Positions 16,791 through 26,266 of a DNA stretch of 64,000 bases are shown here, piece after piece. Numbering within the stretch: position 1 is the stretch's first letter; every line of letters begins with the position of its first letter. Position numbers and translations under genes: made by a program. The notes beneath the pieces are model-generated. The model saw only the letters and a program-made list of their open reading frames with translations. It did not search any database and had not been told where the DNA came from. The DNA lies in contig NZ_PXNP01000083.1 in NCBI RefSeq assembly GCF_003007675.1, positions 23,477 through 87,476 on the forward strand, given 5' to 3'. The DNA comes from Marinobacter fuscus. Lineage in GTDB: Bacteria > Pseudomonadota > Gammaproteobacteria > Pseudomonadales > Oleiphilaceae.

Positions 16791-18887
16791 CTAGCCGTAG
16801 TGCTGCAACAGACTGGGCACGTCTATAATCAATGCGATACGTCCGTCGCCGGTAATCGTGGCGCCAGCCATACCCGGCGTTCCCTGCAAAGCCCGCCCTA
16901 GCGGTTTGATAACCACTTCTTCCTGACCAACCAGCTGATCCACCACGAAACCAACCTGCTTGGTGCCCATGGCCACAATCACCACATGCGCATTCTCGGG
17001 TTCTGCCTGACCGGCAGCACCGTGCACCAGCCAGCGTTTGATGTGGAACAGGGGGAAGACCTTTTCGCGCACGACAACGCATTCCTTGCCATCGACAATG
17101 TTGGTTTTGGTGAGGTCAAGGTGGAAGATTTCCACCACGTTGACCAGTGGTAGCGCAAAGGACTGATCGCCCAGCATGATCATCAGCGTTGGCATAATGG
17201 CAAGCGTAAGCGGAACCTTGATGATAATGCTGGTGCCCTTGCCCTTCTCGGACACGATGTTGATCTGCCCGTTAAGCTGTCCGATACGGGTCTTCACCAC
17301 ATCCATGCCCACACCCCGGCCGGACACATCAGAAATCTGCTCTTTGGTGGAGAAACCCGCTGCAAAAATGAGGTTATAGCATTCGTTGTCGGTCAGGCGA
17401 TCGGCCGCATCCTGCTCAAACAACCCCTTCTCGACGGCTTTACGCCGGAGCACATTGGCATCCATACCGGCACCGTCATCGGCAATGGACAGCAGGATAT
17501 GGTCGCCTTCCTGTTCCGCAGACAGAGTCACCGTGCCCGCCCTTGGCTTACCGGCTTGCTCGCGCACATCCGGCGCTTCAACACCATGGTCAACTGAGTT
17601 CCGCACCAGGTGAACCAGCGGATCAGACAGTGCCTCGACCAGGTTCTTGTCCAGGTCGGTGTCCTCACCGTGCATCACCAGATTGACTTCTTTTTTCATG
17701 TTGCGTGCGAGATCCCGGACTACCCGGGGGAAGCGGCCGAATACCTTTTTAATTGGCTGCATACGCGTTTGCATAACGGCCGACTGAAGATCGGTGGTCA
17801 CCACATCCAGGTTGGCCACCGCCTTGTGCATATGCTCGTCTTCGCTTTCGGACCCCAGACGCTGCAGCCGGTTTCGCACCAGCACCAGTTCACCCACCAT
17901 GTTCATGATGTCGTCCAGGCGCTTGGTATCTACCCGCACCGTTGTTTCGCCAGCCGGTGTAGCCTCACGCGCTGCCGCGGCGGGTTTGGCGGGTTCCCTG
18001 GCCGGTACGGGTGCTGGCTTTTTACTTTCCTCAGGCACCGGCTTTTTAGTCTTTTCAGGCTGTTCAACTTTTTTAGCGGGGGCAGCAGGCGCGGCATCTG
18101 CTGCTGCCGCGCTGGGGCTACCACCCTTGCCGTGAAGTTCATCGAGCAGGCTTTCAAATTCATCGTCGGAAATCAGGTCGGACGAGCCTCCGGACGGGCT
18201 CGCCGGCGCCTGCTCCGGCGTGTCAGTCGCACCGGAAAACTGCCCTTTGCCGTGCAACTGATCCAGCAACGCCTCGAACTCATCGTCAGTGATGTCATCA
18301 CCACCAGCCGCCGCCACAGCTGCGGTGTCAGGTTCGCCCGCGGGCACCGGTGCTGCTTCAGGCGCACCCTGGCCATCCGCCAGGGCATCAAGCAGGCGCT
18401 CGAACTCTTCGTCGGTAATATCGCCCTGGTCTTCCTGGCCCGCATTGCTGGCCGCAGGCTCAGGTTCCGGAGCGGGCTCTGCCGCCGCTGTCTCGCTTTC
18501 CGGGCGAGCAAGCTGATCGAGGGCTTCAATCAGGGTATCGGGGGCCGGTGTCGGCTCTTCCCGGTTACGCACCTGATCGAACATGGCATTCACGTTGTCC
18601 AGCGCTTCGAGCACCACATCCATCAGCTCCGCAGTCACCTGGCGCTTGTGATTGCGAAGGGTATCGAACACGTTTTCCGCGGAATGGCAGCAATTGACAA
18701 GAGCTTCAAGCTGTAAGAAGCCTGCGCCGCCCTTTACCGTGTGGAAACCGCGGAAAATGGCATTCAGAAGATCGCTGTCGTCGGGGTGCTGCTCAAGATC
18801 CACCAACTGTTCTGACAATTTTTCCAGAATCTCGCCAGCTTCAATAAGGAAGTCTTGCAGGATCTCTTCGTCGGCATCGAACGCCAT
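16791..18887 (-). CDS. cheA: Chemotaxis histidine kinase CheA with repeated acidic linker motifs
   Basis: A 698 aa central kinase of the chemotaxis array. P1 (Hpt) carries H49 in FRGFHTVKGGAGF. P3 begins near 316 (TVRVDTKRLDDIMNMVGELVL), P4 has HLVRNSVDHGVE, DDGAGMD and GRGVGMDVV, and P5 is CheW-like (QSFALPLVNVVEIF). Between P1 and P3 I see no compact P2 domain; instead three similar peptides occur at about 156-172 (DITDEEFERLLDAL), 198-215 (DITDDEFEALLDQLHGKG) and 238-255 (LISDDEFESLLDELHGKG) in Ala/Pro-rich sequence. They resemble the CheY-binding peptide of FliM (LLSQDEIDALLHG). Lies 26 bp after cheZ. Confidence 0.96.
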   Translation of the reverse strand: MAFDADEEILQDFLIEAGEILEKLSEQLVDLEQHPDDSDLLNAIFRGFHTVKGGAGFLQLEALVNCCHSAENVFDTLRNHKRQVTAELMDVVLEALDNVNAMFDQVRNREEPTPAPDTLIEALDQLARPESETAAAEPAPEPEPAASNAGQEDQGDITDEEFERLLDALADGQGAPEAAPVPAGEPDTAAVAAAGGDDITDDEFEALLDQLHGKGQFSGATDTPEQAPASPSGGSSDLISDDEFESLLDELHGKGGSPSAAAADAAPAAPAKKVEQPEKTKKPVPEESKKPAPVPAREPAKPAAAAREATPAGETTVRVDTKRLDDIMNMVGELVLVRNRLQRLGSESEDEHMHKAVANLDVVTTDLQSAVMQTRMQPIKKVFGRFPRVVRDLARNMKKEVNLVMHGEDTDLDKNLVEALSDPLVHLVRNSVDHGVEAPDVREQAGKPRAGTVTLSAEQEGDHILLSIADDGAGMDANVLRRKAVEKGLFEQDAADRLTDNECYNLIFAAGFSTKEQISDVSGRGVGMDVVKTRIGQLNGQINIVSEKGKGTSIIIKVPLTLAIMPTLMIMLGDQSFALPLVNVVEIFHLDLTKTNIVDGKECVVVREKVFPLFHIKRWLVHGAAGQAEPENAHVVIVAMGTKQVGFVVDQLVGQEEVVIKPLGRALQGTPGMAGATITGDGRIALIIDVPSLLQHYG

Positions 18888-18913
18888 GCGTTTTCCTCTT
18901 TACGATCAGAATC

Positions 18914-19699
18914 TCAGAATCCGAGACTGGACAGCAGGTCATCTACGTCGTCCTGCCCCGAAACAACATCTTCCCGCCGATCGGCATTGATCTGGGGGCC
19001 TACCCCTTTTTCGGCCGACTCTTCTTTTTCTTCAATCTGATGTACAGTTCCGGTCAGCTGATCGACATTGCCCGCCATCACCACCAGGCTCAGCAGGTTG
19101 TCCTCAACTTCGTTCACCAGTGCCGTAACCTTCTGGATTACCTGGCCGGTCAGATCCTGAAAATCCTGGGCAATCAGTATCTCGGACAGGTTCTGGTACA
19201 GGCTGTCGGAATCACTGGACAGACTGTTGAAAAAGGTATCGATACGCCCGTACAGCTCGCGAAACTCTGCCGGTTCCATTTCCCGTCGGCGCAGCCGCTG
19301 CCATTCGTCCCGCAGCGCCACGGCTTCGTCTCTCATGGCATGGGCCATCGGCATACTCTCTTCCACCAGGTCCATGGTTCGGTTGGCGGCCTGACCGGTC
19401 ATCTGAACAACGTAAGACAAGCGATCGGAAGCATCGGTCATTTTCGACAGAACTTCTTTCTGTTCCGCACTGGTGGGGTCAATCTGGAAGTTCCGGATCG
19501 CTTCGTGCAGGCTACGGGTCAGGCGCCCTACCTCACGATACAGACTCTGATCCCTAACCTCGCTCAATTCATTGATCAGTGTCATCGCCCGAACATAATC
19601 ACCCGCATTCACACTATCGGCGAGCTCGGAGGTCTGTTGCGCCAGCTTGGCTGTCACCTCCTGATCGAGGCCCTGCTGAATTCTCTCGTTATCACTCAT
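18914..19699 (-). CDS. cheZ: CheY-P phosphatase CheZ
   Basis: A 261 aa mostly helical phosphatase that removes phosphate from CheY. The catalytic segment AQDFQDLTGQVIQKV is intact (D182 and Q186 correspond to the known catalytic Asp and Gln), and the C-terminus DDVDDLLSSLGF is the CheY-docking helix. It is 21 bp after cheY and 26 bp before cheA. Confidence 0.96.
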   Translation of the reverse strand: MSDNERIQQGLDQEVTAKLAQQTSELADSVNAGDYVRAMTLINELSEVRDQSLYREVGRLTRSLHEAIRNFQIDPTSAEQKEVLSKMTDASDRLSYVVQMTGQAANRTMDLVEESMPMAHAMRDEAVALRDEWQRLRRREMEPAEFRELYGRIDTFFNSLSSDSDSLYQNLSEILIAQDFQDLTGQVIQKVTALVNEVEDNLLSLVVMAGNVDQLTGTVHQIEEKEESAEKGVGPQINADRREDVVSGQDDVDDLLSSLGF

Positions 19700-19720
19700 G
19701 GCGAGCCATCCGACCTCTGG

Positions 19721-20104
19721 TTACTGGATTCGTTCGAAAATTTTCTCGATCTTTTCCTTAAGTACCGCGGCGGTAAAAGGCTTGACCACGTAACCGTTAA
19801 CACCGGCCTGTGCTGCTGCCACAATCTGATCACGCTTGGCCTCTGCAGTCACCATCAGAACCGGCAGATTTTTCAGGTTTTCATCGGCACGGACGGCTTT
19901 GAGCAGGTCGAAACCGGACATGCCGGGCATGTTCCAGTCGGTAACGAGGAAGTCGTATTTACCACTTCGAAGCATGGGCAGCGCCGTATTGCCATCGTCG
20001 GCTTCGTCGGTATTGGTGAACCCAAGATCCCGCAACAGGTTCTTGATGATTCGTCGCATCGTGGAGAAGTCGTCCACGATCAGAATTCTCATGTTCTTGT
20101 CCAA
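19721..20104 (-). CDS. cheY: Chemotaxis response regulator CheY
   Basis: A 127 aa single-domain receiver that binds the flagellar switch when phosphorylated. It has [18 protein letters not shown], phospho-acceptor D56 ([12 protein letters not shown]), the switch Thr and Lys ([14 protein letters not shown]). The TTG at 20104 is preceded by GGAGG five bases upstream, so I prefer it to the in-frame ATG at 20092, which lacks a close ribosome site; the difference is four residues. The 94 bp to fliA shows no clear promoter. Confidence 0.95.
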   Translation of the reverse strand: MDKNMRILIVDDFSTMRRIIKNLLRDLGFTNTDEADDGNTALPMLRSGKYDFLVTDWNMPGMSGFDLLKAVRADENLKNLPVLMVTAEAKRDQIVAAAQAGVNGYVVKPFTAAVLKEKIEKIFERIQ

Positions 20105-20198
20105 TGGGACCTCCAGTCAGTAACACCCGGACTCTAATCGATCTTTTTTGAAAGGTTAGCAGGCCGATACTTTAATGGTTAATTGTGTGACATACGAG

Positions 20199-20942
20199 TC
20201 AGGATTTGTGTGCATCCCGCCAATCCGATAACCGGCCTCTCAACCGCAATGCGGCCTGGCTATGAATCTGGCTAACCCGGCTCTCGCTCACGCCCAGCAC
20301 AGCGCCAATTTCCTTCAGGTTGAGTTCTTCCTGATAGTACAGGCTGAGCACCAGCTTTTCCCGCTCCGGCAGTGCCTCAATGGCTTCCGCCAGACTGCGC
20401 TGGAAGGCGCCCGAGGTAATGCCGTCCAAAGGGTTATCACTGGCCTCTGCTTCCTCTAACGGCAGTTCTCCGGTTTCGTTTAGCTCATCCAGGCTGAACA
20501 ATCGCCCACTGCTGGCGTCGGCCAGGGAGGCATGGTAGTCCTCCAGTGAAACGCCCAACTCCTCTGCCACTTCCGCATCCTGGGCTTCACGGCCACTGCG
20601 GTCTTCAACCTGCTTGATGGCGGCGGCAATCCTGCGGGAATTCCGGTGTACCGAGCGGGGCACCCAGTCGCCCTTACGGATCTCGTCTACCATGGCACCA
20701 CGAATACGGATGCCTGCGTAGGTTTCAAAGGTCGCGCCTTTGCCCGAGGCATAGCGTTGCGCCGCTTCCAGCAAACCGATCATGCCCGCCTGAATAAGAT
20801 CCTCAAGCTGAACCGAGGCGGGTAGGCGGGCCATCAGGTGCAGTGCAATTTTCTTGACCAGCGGCGCATGCTCCTCAATGAGCAAGGAAGGGTTGCGGCT
20901 ACCGGCCTGATGATAGATTCCCAGATTATTCGCCAATGTCAT
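20199..20942 (-). CDS. fliA: Flagellar sigma factor FliA (sigma-28)
   Basis: A 247 aa sigma factor for late flagellar and chemotaxis genes. Region 2 is seen in EEHAPLVKKIALHL, VQLEDLIQAGMIGLLEAAQRY and ATFETYAGIRIRGAMVDEIR; region 4 in LPEREKLVLSLYYQEELNLKEIGAVLGVSESRVSQIHSQA (split over 185-230). It follows flhG by 32 bp in the usual flhA-flhF-flhG-fliA order. Confidence 0.97.
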   Translation of the reverse strand: MTLANNLGIYHQAGSRNPSLLIEEHAPLVKKIALHLMARLPASVQLEDLIQAGMIGLLEAAQRYASGKGATFETYAGIRIRGAMVDEIRKGDWVPRSVHRNSRRIAAAIKQVEDRSGREAQDAEVAEELGVSLEDYHASLADASSGRLFSLDELNETGELPLEEAEASDNPLDGITSGAFQRSLAEAIEALPEREKLVLSLYYQEELNLKEIGAVLGVSESRVSQIHSQAALRLRGRLSDWRDAHKS

Positions 20943-20973
20943 GCATCCGATGTCTTGTAGGGCTGAATCAAGA

Positions 20974-21786
20974 TCAGACTTCGACGAGCCGCTCCACGAA
21001 AAACTCCAGGTGGCCCCGGGGAGACGACGGCAGTGGCCAGTTATCCACTTTCTCAGCCAGAGCTTTCAGGGCAAGCGACGCTTTGGCCCTGGGGTAGGCC
21101 TCAAGAACGGCTTTCTGGCGCTGTACCGCTTTCTTGACGGCTTCGTCGTAAGGCACACTACCCACGTATTGTAGCGCCACATCAAGAAAACGCTCGGTAA
21201 CCCGGGTCAACTTTTCAAACAGATGACGGCCTTCCTGCTCGCTGCGCACCTGGTTGGCCAGTATGCGGAAACGGTTGGTGCCATAGTCCCGGTTCATCAG
21301 CTTGATGAGGGCATAGGCATCGGTAATGGATGTGGGCTCATCGCAAACCACCAGCAACAACTCCTGGGAGGCCCGCAGAAAGCTCACCACAGCCTCCGAG
21401 ATACCGGCGGCGGTATCCACAATCAGCACGTCGATCTGGTCACCGATTTCACTGAAAGCATTGATCAGGCCCGCATGCTCCATGGGGCTTAGCTGGGTCA
21501 TGCGCTGGGTACCCGAGGATGCGGGTACAATGCGGATGCCACCCGGCCCCTGAACCATCACGTCTTTCAGATCGCACTCACCACTGAGGACGTCCTGCAG
21601 GTTCCGGTTCGAGGTAATGCCCAGCAGTACGTCGATATTGGCAAGCCCCAGGTCGGCGTCGAGCAGCACCACGCGGCGCCCTTTTTCTGCCAGAGCGATA
21701 CCCAGGTTGACCGACACGTTACTTTTGCCGACACCGCCCTTGCCGCCGGAAACCGCAATTACCTGAACCGGATGTGGTTTGCTCAT
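20974..21786 (-). CDS. flhG: Flagellar number regulator FlhG/FleN
   Basis: A 270 aa MinD/ParA-type ATPase that limits the number of flagella and antagonises FleQ. The deviant Walker A SGGKGGVGKS is at 13-22, followed by RRVVLLDADLGLANIDVLLG and VLIVDTAAGIS; a C-terminal basic region may form the membrane helix. It sits between flhF and fliA as in other polar flagellates. Known as fleN in Pseudomonas. Confidence 0.96.
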   Translation of the reverse strand: MSKPHPVQVIAVSGGKGGVGKSNVSVNLGIALAEKGRRVVLLDADLGLANIDVLLGITSNRNLQDVLSGECDLKDVMVQGPGGIRIVPASSGTQRMTQLSPMEHAGLINAFSEIGDQIDVLIVDTAAGISEAVVSFLRASQELLLVVCDEPTSITDAYALIKLMNRDYGTNRFRILANQVRSEQEGRHLFEKLTRVTERFLDVALQYVGSVPYDEAVKKAVQRQKAVLEAYPRAKASLALKALAEKVDNWPLPSSPRGHLEFFVERLVEV

Positions 21787-21854
21787 ACTGTTTTCAGTCT
21801 CTTACTTCGTTCTTGTAAGGGCACAAGGCCGGCATTATTGTTCGCTGCGCCCGC

Positions 21855-23165
21855 TCAGGCACCTTCTGCAACCTGTTGGGGGGCCTGCAGGGCCTTCAGC
21901 CGTTCAACACTCAGGCGTACCAGGGGAACCGCCTCTGCCCGGTGCAGGTCTTCCGGGATCTTCTGGCCGTTGGTGTACCAGGCCACCGGCAAACCGGTTT
22001 CCATCACAAACCCCAACACTTCGCCCAGTGTCAGCGCCTCATCAATCTTGGTCATGATACAGCCTGACGGCCCCGCCATCTTATAGCAATGCCACACGGA
22101 TTTCATGATGCGCGGCTGGCTGGTGGCCGACACCACCAGATGTGTCCGGATATCATGATGGCTTCGTGCCAGCTCAGTCAGCTGCTCCTGGTAGCCACGG
22201 TCGGCACTGGTAAGGCCCGCAGTATCAATCAGTACCAGATGCCGGTCTGACAGGTCGTCCAGAATATCATCCAGGGAATGGCTCTCGTCCACCACCCGAA
22301 CCGGCACATTCAGAATCCGGCCAAACACAAACAGCTGTTCGTGGGCCGCTACCCGGTAACGATCGGTTGTCACCAGTGCCAGGGAATCCGGCCCATGCTC
22401 CAGTACATAGCGAGCCGCGAGCTTGCCGATGGTGGTGGTTTTTCCCGAACCGGTCGGCCCCACCAATGCGTAGACACCGCCAGCATCCAGCCAGTCCTCC
22501 CGGGGTGTACGCACACCGGTCGCCAGCATTTTCAGCGATTGCTTCCAGCCCTCTTCCAGGCGTCCGGCACGGTGCTGGCGCGACAGGGAATTCGCCAGCT
22601 CAGCACCCAGCCCCAATTCCTGCAGGCGTTCAGCAAGCCGCTGCTGAACGGCATTCGGGCCATCCGCCTGCACTGCCGCCGCTGGCACCTGCCCTTTCAT
22701 CAGATCCCGCAGTGAACTGATCTCTGCCCTCATGCTGGCGAGCTCATCGGCGTAACCTGCCCCGGCAGATGGCCCATTCGCGACAACTGCGGGCTCCGGC
22801 TGCCAGTCATCCGACGACTGCGCATCGAATGCAGTGAAGGTCGTATCCGACGGGGACTGCGTAGCAACACTTCCCCGACGCTCACGGACTTCGCGGATGC
22901 GCGTGCGGGACCGACCCAGTTCGTCTTCCAGCCTGCGGTGCTGCTCCGCCTGCATTTCCGCCAGCCGGGCACCATTGGTTGCCTGTGCCGACTGCTCACC
23001 CAGGCGCTGACGCGCCATATTTTCGTCGTAATCGAGAGCAGTTACGATTTCCACACCACCGTCTACCCGACGGTTTGACAGAATAACGGCATCCGGCCCC
23101 ATTTCATGGCTCACCTGCTTGAGGGCCTCGGCCATGGACTGTGCAAAAAACCGTTTTACTTTCAT
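21855..23165 (-). CDS. flhF: Flagellar biosynthesis GTPase FlhF
   Basis: A 436 aa SRP-type GTPase that marks the pole for flagellar assembly. The N-terminus MKVKRFFAQSMAEALKQV is typical, residues ~60-220 are variable, and the NG domain has G1 GPTGSGKTTT (236-245), TTDRYRVAAHEQL, LIDTAGL and TKIDEAL. Length is within the normal range. It is 58 bp after flhA and 68 bp before flhG. Confidence 0.96.
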   Translation of the reverse strand: MKVKRFFAQSMAEALKQVSHEMGPDAVILSNRRVDGGVEIVTALDYDENMARQRLGEQSAQATNGARLAEMQAEQHRRLEDELGRSRTRIREVRERRGSVATQSPSDTTFTAFDAQSSDDWQPEPAVVANGPSAGAGYADELASMRAEISSLRDLMKGQVPAAAVQADGPNAVQQRLAERLQELGLGAELANSLSRQHRAGRLEEGWKQSLKMLATGVRTPREDWLDAGGVYALVGPTGSGKTTTIGKLAARYVLEHGPDSLALVTTDRYRVAAHEQLFVFGRILNVPVRVVDESHSLDDILDDLSDRHLVLIDTAGLTSADRGYQEQLTELARSHHDIRTHLVVSATSQPRIMKSVWHCYKMAGPSGCIMTKIDEALTLGEVLGFVMETGLPVAWYTNGQKIPEDLHRAEAVPLVRLSVERLKALQAPQQVAEGA

Positions 23166-23223
23166 GATGCTTCATCCTCCAACCGGCAAGCCCTGAAGGG
23201 TTTGCCGAATTACTCTGCCGGGC

Positions 23224-25398
23224 TTACTGGCCGACAGAGGCCACAATCGTAATCTGTTTGTTGTCTGGTACTTCCTGGTAAGACAACACATGCAAACGCT
23301 CAACCCCGTAACTGGCAAACTTCGCAAGCACCGGCCGCAAGGGCCCGGACACCAGAAGAATCGCAGGTTTACCAAGCATTTCCTGGCGCTGCACGCTGTC
23401 CTGAAGGGATCGTTGCAGCTTCTCGACCATGTTGGGTTCCAGTACCAGGCCGATATCGTCCTGACCGCCAGTTTGTTGACTCTGCTGTACAGACTTAAGC
23501 AATAACTGTTCCAGATCCGGATCCAGAGTGATAACCGGAATCTCGGCGTCGTTGCCGCAAATGCTCTGAATAATCATCCGGCGCAACGCCTGGCGGGCCA
23601 CTGTCGTCAAGGTTTTGGGATCCTGACTGCGCGGATGCAGGTTAACGATCGCCTCGGCAATGGAGCGCATATCCCGAACAGGCACTTCTTCTTTCAGCAG
23701 GTTTTGAAGCACTTTCAGCAAGATACTGATGGAAATACTGGTCGGCACCAGCTCTTCTGCCAGCTTCGGCGAGATCTTCTCCAGCTGATCCAGCCACTTC
23801 TGGGCTTCCTCGTGACCAATCAGTTCATGGGCATGTTTTTGCAGAATCTGGTTCAGGTGCGTGGCCACCACCGTGCTGGCATCCACTACGGTGTAGCCGA
23901 GGGTCTGGGCCTGGTCCTTTTTGTCCGGCTCTATCCAGATGGCATCCAGGCCAAAAGCCGGATCTTTTCCGGCAATGCCCTCCACCTTGCCGAACACCTG
24001 GCCCGGATCAATCGCCAGTTCACGCTCCGGATGAATCTCGGCTTCAGCAATGGTCACCCCCATCAGGGTGATGCGGTAAACATTGGGCATCAGATCCAGG
24101 TTGTCCCGAATATGAACCGACGGCATCAGAAAACCGAGATCCTGGGACAGCTTCTTGCGAACGCCCTTGATACGGCTCAGCAATTGACCGCCCTGGGACT
24201 TGTCCACCAGCGGGATCAGGCGATACCCCACTTCCAGCCCGACAATATCGACCGTGGCAACGTCATCCCACCCCAGCTCCCGGGTCTCGCCCGGTGCTGG
24301 CAATGCTTGCCCGTCACCACCAGGGCGATCGGCAGAGATCTCGGCACCCGGGCGGGCACCGGCCCCTGGCGCTGCGCCACGGCTGACAAAACCACCGCCT
24401 TCCTCAACGGTTTGCTGCTGCTTTTTCCAGATCAGCCAGGCAGCACCCGCCGCCAGCAGCCCCAGCCCCAGGAAAGCCACGTGCGGCATACCCGGAATCA
24501 GCCCCAACAGAATGAGGATCGCCGCCGCAATCCCCAGCGCTTTCGGCGCGCTGAACATCTGCTGGATAATCTGGCCACCCATATCCTGGCTGGAGGTGAC
24601 CCGGGTGACCATGATGGCCGCCGACGTGGACAGCAATAGCGAGGGAATTTGCGCAACCAGACCATCACCGATGGTCAGCAGAGCATAGCGCTGCATAGCC
24701 AGACCAAAGTCCAGACCGTGCTGCAGCATACCGATAGCCACCCCGCCAACAATATTGATGGCGAGAATCAGCAAGCCAGCCACCGCGTCGCCTTTGACAA
24801 ACTTGGACGCACCGTCCATGGAGCCGTAGAAGTCTGCCTCCTGGGCAATTTCCGAACGCCGGGCCTTGGCCTCATCCTGATTGATCAGCCCGGCGTTGAG
24901 ATCGGCATCGATTGCCATCTGCTTGCCCGGCATGGCATCAAGGGTAAAGCGGGCGCTAACTTCCGAGACACGGCCCGCACCCTTGGTAACCACCAGAAAG
25001 TTGATGATCATCAGAATGGCAAACACCACCAGGCCCACGGCGTAGTTACCACCAATCAACACAGCACCGAAAGACTCGATCACCTTACCGGCAGCGTCAC
25101 CACCCTCGTGGCCATTGAGCAGCACAATCCGAGTGGACGCCACGTTCAGCCCCAGGCGCAGCAAGGTCGCTACCAGCAACACCGTGGGGAAAGACGCAAA
25201 CTCCATCGGCCGCAGTGCGTAGACACACACCAGCAGGATGACGATGGACAAGGTAATGTTGAAGGTGAAGAACACGTCCAGCAGGAACGCAGGCATCGGC
25301 AGGATCATCATGCCAAGCAATCCCATCAACATTAAGGGAATACCGATACTTCCCCGCGTCAGGGATTTGACATTATTCAGGACCAGCGCTCTGTCCAT
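23224..25398 (-). CDS. flhA: Flagellar export gate protein FlhA
   Basis: A 724 aa nonameric export gate: about eight N-terminal membrane helices, the conserved cytoplasmic loop MPGKQMAIDADLNAGLI followed by ARRSEIAQEADFYGSMDGASKFVKGDA (split), and a large C-terminal cytoplasmic domain. I use the ATG at 25398 (MDRALVLNN); a longer frame to 25494 runs through the promoter region. A sigma-54 promoter lies 85 bp upstream. In Pseudomonas the neighbour would be flhB; here upp-uraA intervenes. Confidence 0.97.
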   Translation of the reverse strand: MDRALVLNNVKSLTRGSIGIPLMLMGLLGMMILPMPAFLLDVFFTFNITLSIVILLVCVYALRPMEFASFPTVLLVATLLRLGLNVASTRIVLLNGHEGGDAAGKVIESFGAVLIGGNYAVGLVVFAILMIINFLVVTKGAGRVSEVSARFTLDAMPGKQMAIDADLNAGLINQDEAKARRSEIAQEADFYGSMDGASKFVKGDAVAGLLILAINIVGGVAIGMLQHGLDFGLAMQRYALLTIGDGLVAQIPSLLLSTSAAIMVTRVTSSQDMGGQIIQQMFSAPKALGIAAAILILLGLIPGMPHVAFLGLGLLAAGAAWLIWKKQQQTVEEGGGFVSRGAAPGAGARPGAEISADRPGGDGQALPAPGETRELGWDDVATVDIVGLEVGYRLIPLVDKSQGGQLLSRIKGVRKKLSQDLGFLMPSVHIRDNLDLMPNVYRITLMGVTIAEAEIHPERELAIDPGQVFGKVEGIAGKDPAFGLDAIWIEPDKKDQAQTLGYTVVDASTVVATHLNQILQKHAHELIGHEEAQKWLDQLEKISPKLAEELVPTSISISILLKVLQNLLKEEVPVRDMRSIAEAIVNLHPRSQDPKTLTTVARQALRRMIIQSICGNDAEIPVITLDPDLEQLLLKSVQQSQQTGGQDDIGLVLEPNMVEKLQRSLQDSVQRQEMLGKPAILLVSGPLRPVLAKFASYGVERLHVLSYQEVPDNKQITIVASVGQ

Positions 25399-25482
25399 GC
25401 CGGATCTGTCTCCACACATCTGAGGTTTGGAAAGATTCCCGAGTCGGAATTCTGACGCGGAACTTCGCTTGCCATGGTGTGT

Positions 25483-25498
25483 CGCAAAATCCATACCA
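25483..25498 (-). promoter_or_regulatory. Sigma-54 promoter of flhA
   Basis: The minus strand reads TGGTATGGATTTTGCG: GG-N10-GC with an intact TTTGC -12 half and TGG -24 half. It is 85 bp ahead of the flhA ATG. FleQ/RpoN control of flhA is established in Pseudomonas, which fits. This 227 bp region (25399-25625) also serves the divergent upp gene, for which I see no convincing promoter. Confidence 0.68.
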
Positions 25499-25625
25499 CC
25501 ATGCAGAAAATTTGATCCAATCCTGCGCCACCAGCGCCTGACGCAGCGGACAAGATGCGGTATCCTTTCGCCGTTTGTCTAATACATTTATAAGCCCGAC
25601 TACCCGACCACGCAGGTGAGACCCC

Positions 25626-26264
25626 ATGCCGATCCACGAAGTGAAGCACCCTCTGATCCGCCACAAACTCGGCCTCATGCGTCGATCCGACATCAGCACC
25701 AAGAATTTTCGCGAACTGGCCCAGGAGCTTGGCACGCTGCTGACCTATGAGGCCACCAAAGATTTCAACTTGCAGGAAAAAACTATAGAAGGCTGGGCAG
25801 GCCCGGTGTCTGTTGAGCAGATCCAGGGCAAGAAAATCACCATTGTTCCGATTCTGCGGGCGGGCCTGGGCATGCTGGATGGCGTGCTCAGCCTGCTTCC
25901 GGTGGCCCGGGTGAGCGTTGTCGGCCAGATCCGCAACGAGGATACCCTGGAAGCGGAAACCTACATGGAAAAGCTGGTGGGTGAACTGGATCAGCGTACC
26001 GCACTGATCATCGACCCGATGCTGGCCACCGGTGGCTCCATGATCTCCACCATTGATGTACTGAAAAAAGCGGGCAGCACCGAAATCCGTGCGCTGGTGC
26101 TGGTGGCCGCTCCAGAAGGCATCGACAAGGTTCTGGAAAAGCACCCGGACGTGTCCATCTACACCGCATCGGTGGATGAGCGTCTGAACGAGAAAGGCTA
26201 CATTCTGCCCGGGCTTGGCGATGCCGGCGACAAGATTTTCGGCACCAAGCAGAAGGACGCCTGA
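25626..26264 (+). CDS. upp: Uracil phosphoribosyltransferase
   Basis: A 212 aa enzyme that makes UMP from uracil and PRPP. It has the N-terminal [24 protein letters not shown] and the PRPP loop [12 protein letters not shown], then [16 protein letters not shown] at the C-terminus. It is followed by uraA with a 2 bp gap. This housekeeping operon stands on the opposite strand inside the flagellar cluster. Confidence 0.97.
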   Translation: MPIHEVKHPLIRHKLGLMRRSDISTKNFRELAQELGTLLTYEATKDFNLQEKTIEGWAGPVSVEQIQGKKITIVPILRAGLGMLDGVLSLLPVARVSVVGQIRNEDTLEAETYMEKLVGELDQRTALIIDPMLATGGSMISTIDVLKKAGSTEIRALVLVAAPEGIDKVLEKHPDVSIYTASVDERLNEKGYILPGLGDAGDKIFGTKQKDA

Positions 26265-26266
26265 GT

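Noticed and set aside
20105..20198. Sigma-28-like TAAAG in the fliA-cheY gap
   Set aside because: No GCCGATAA-like -10 element at the proper distance.
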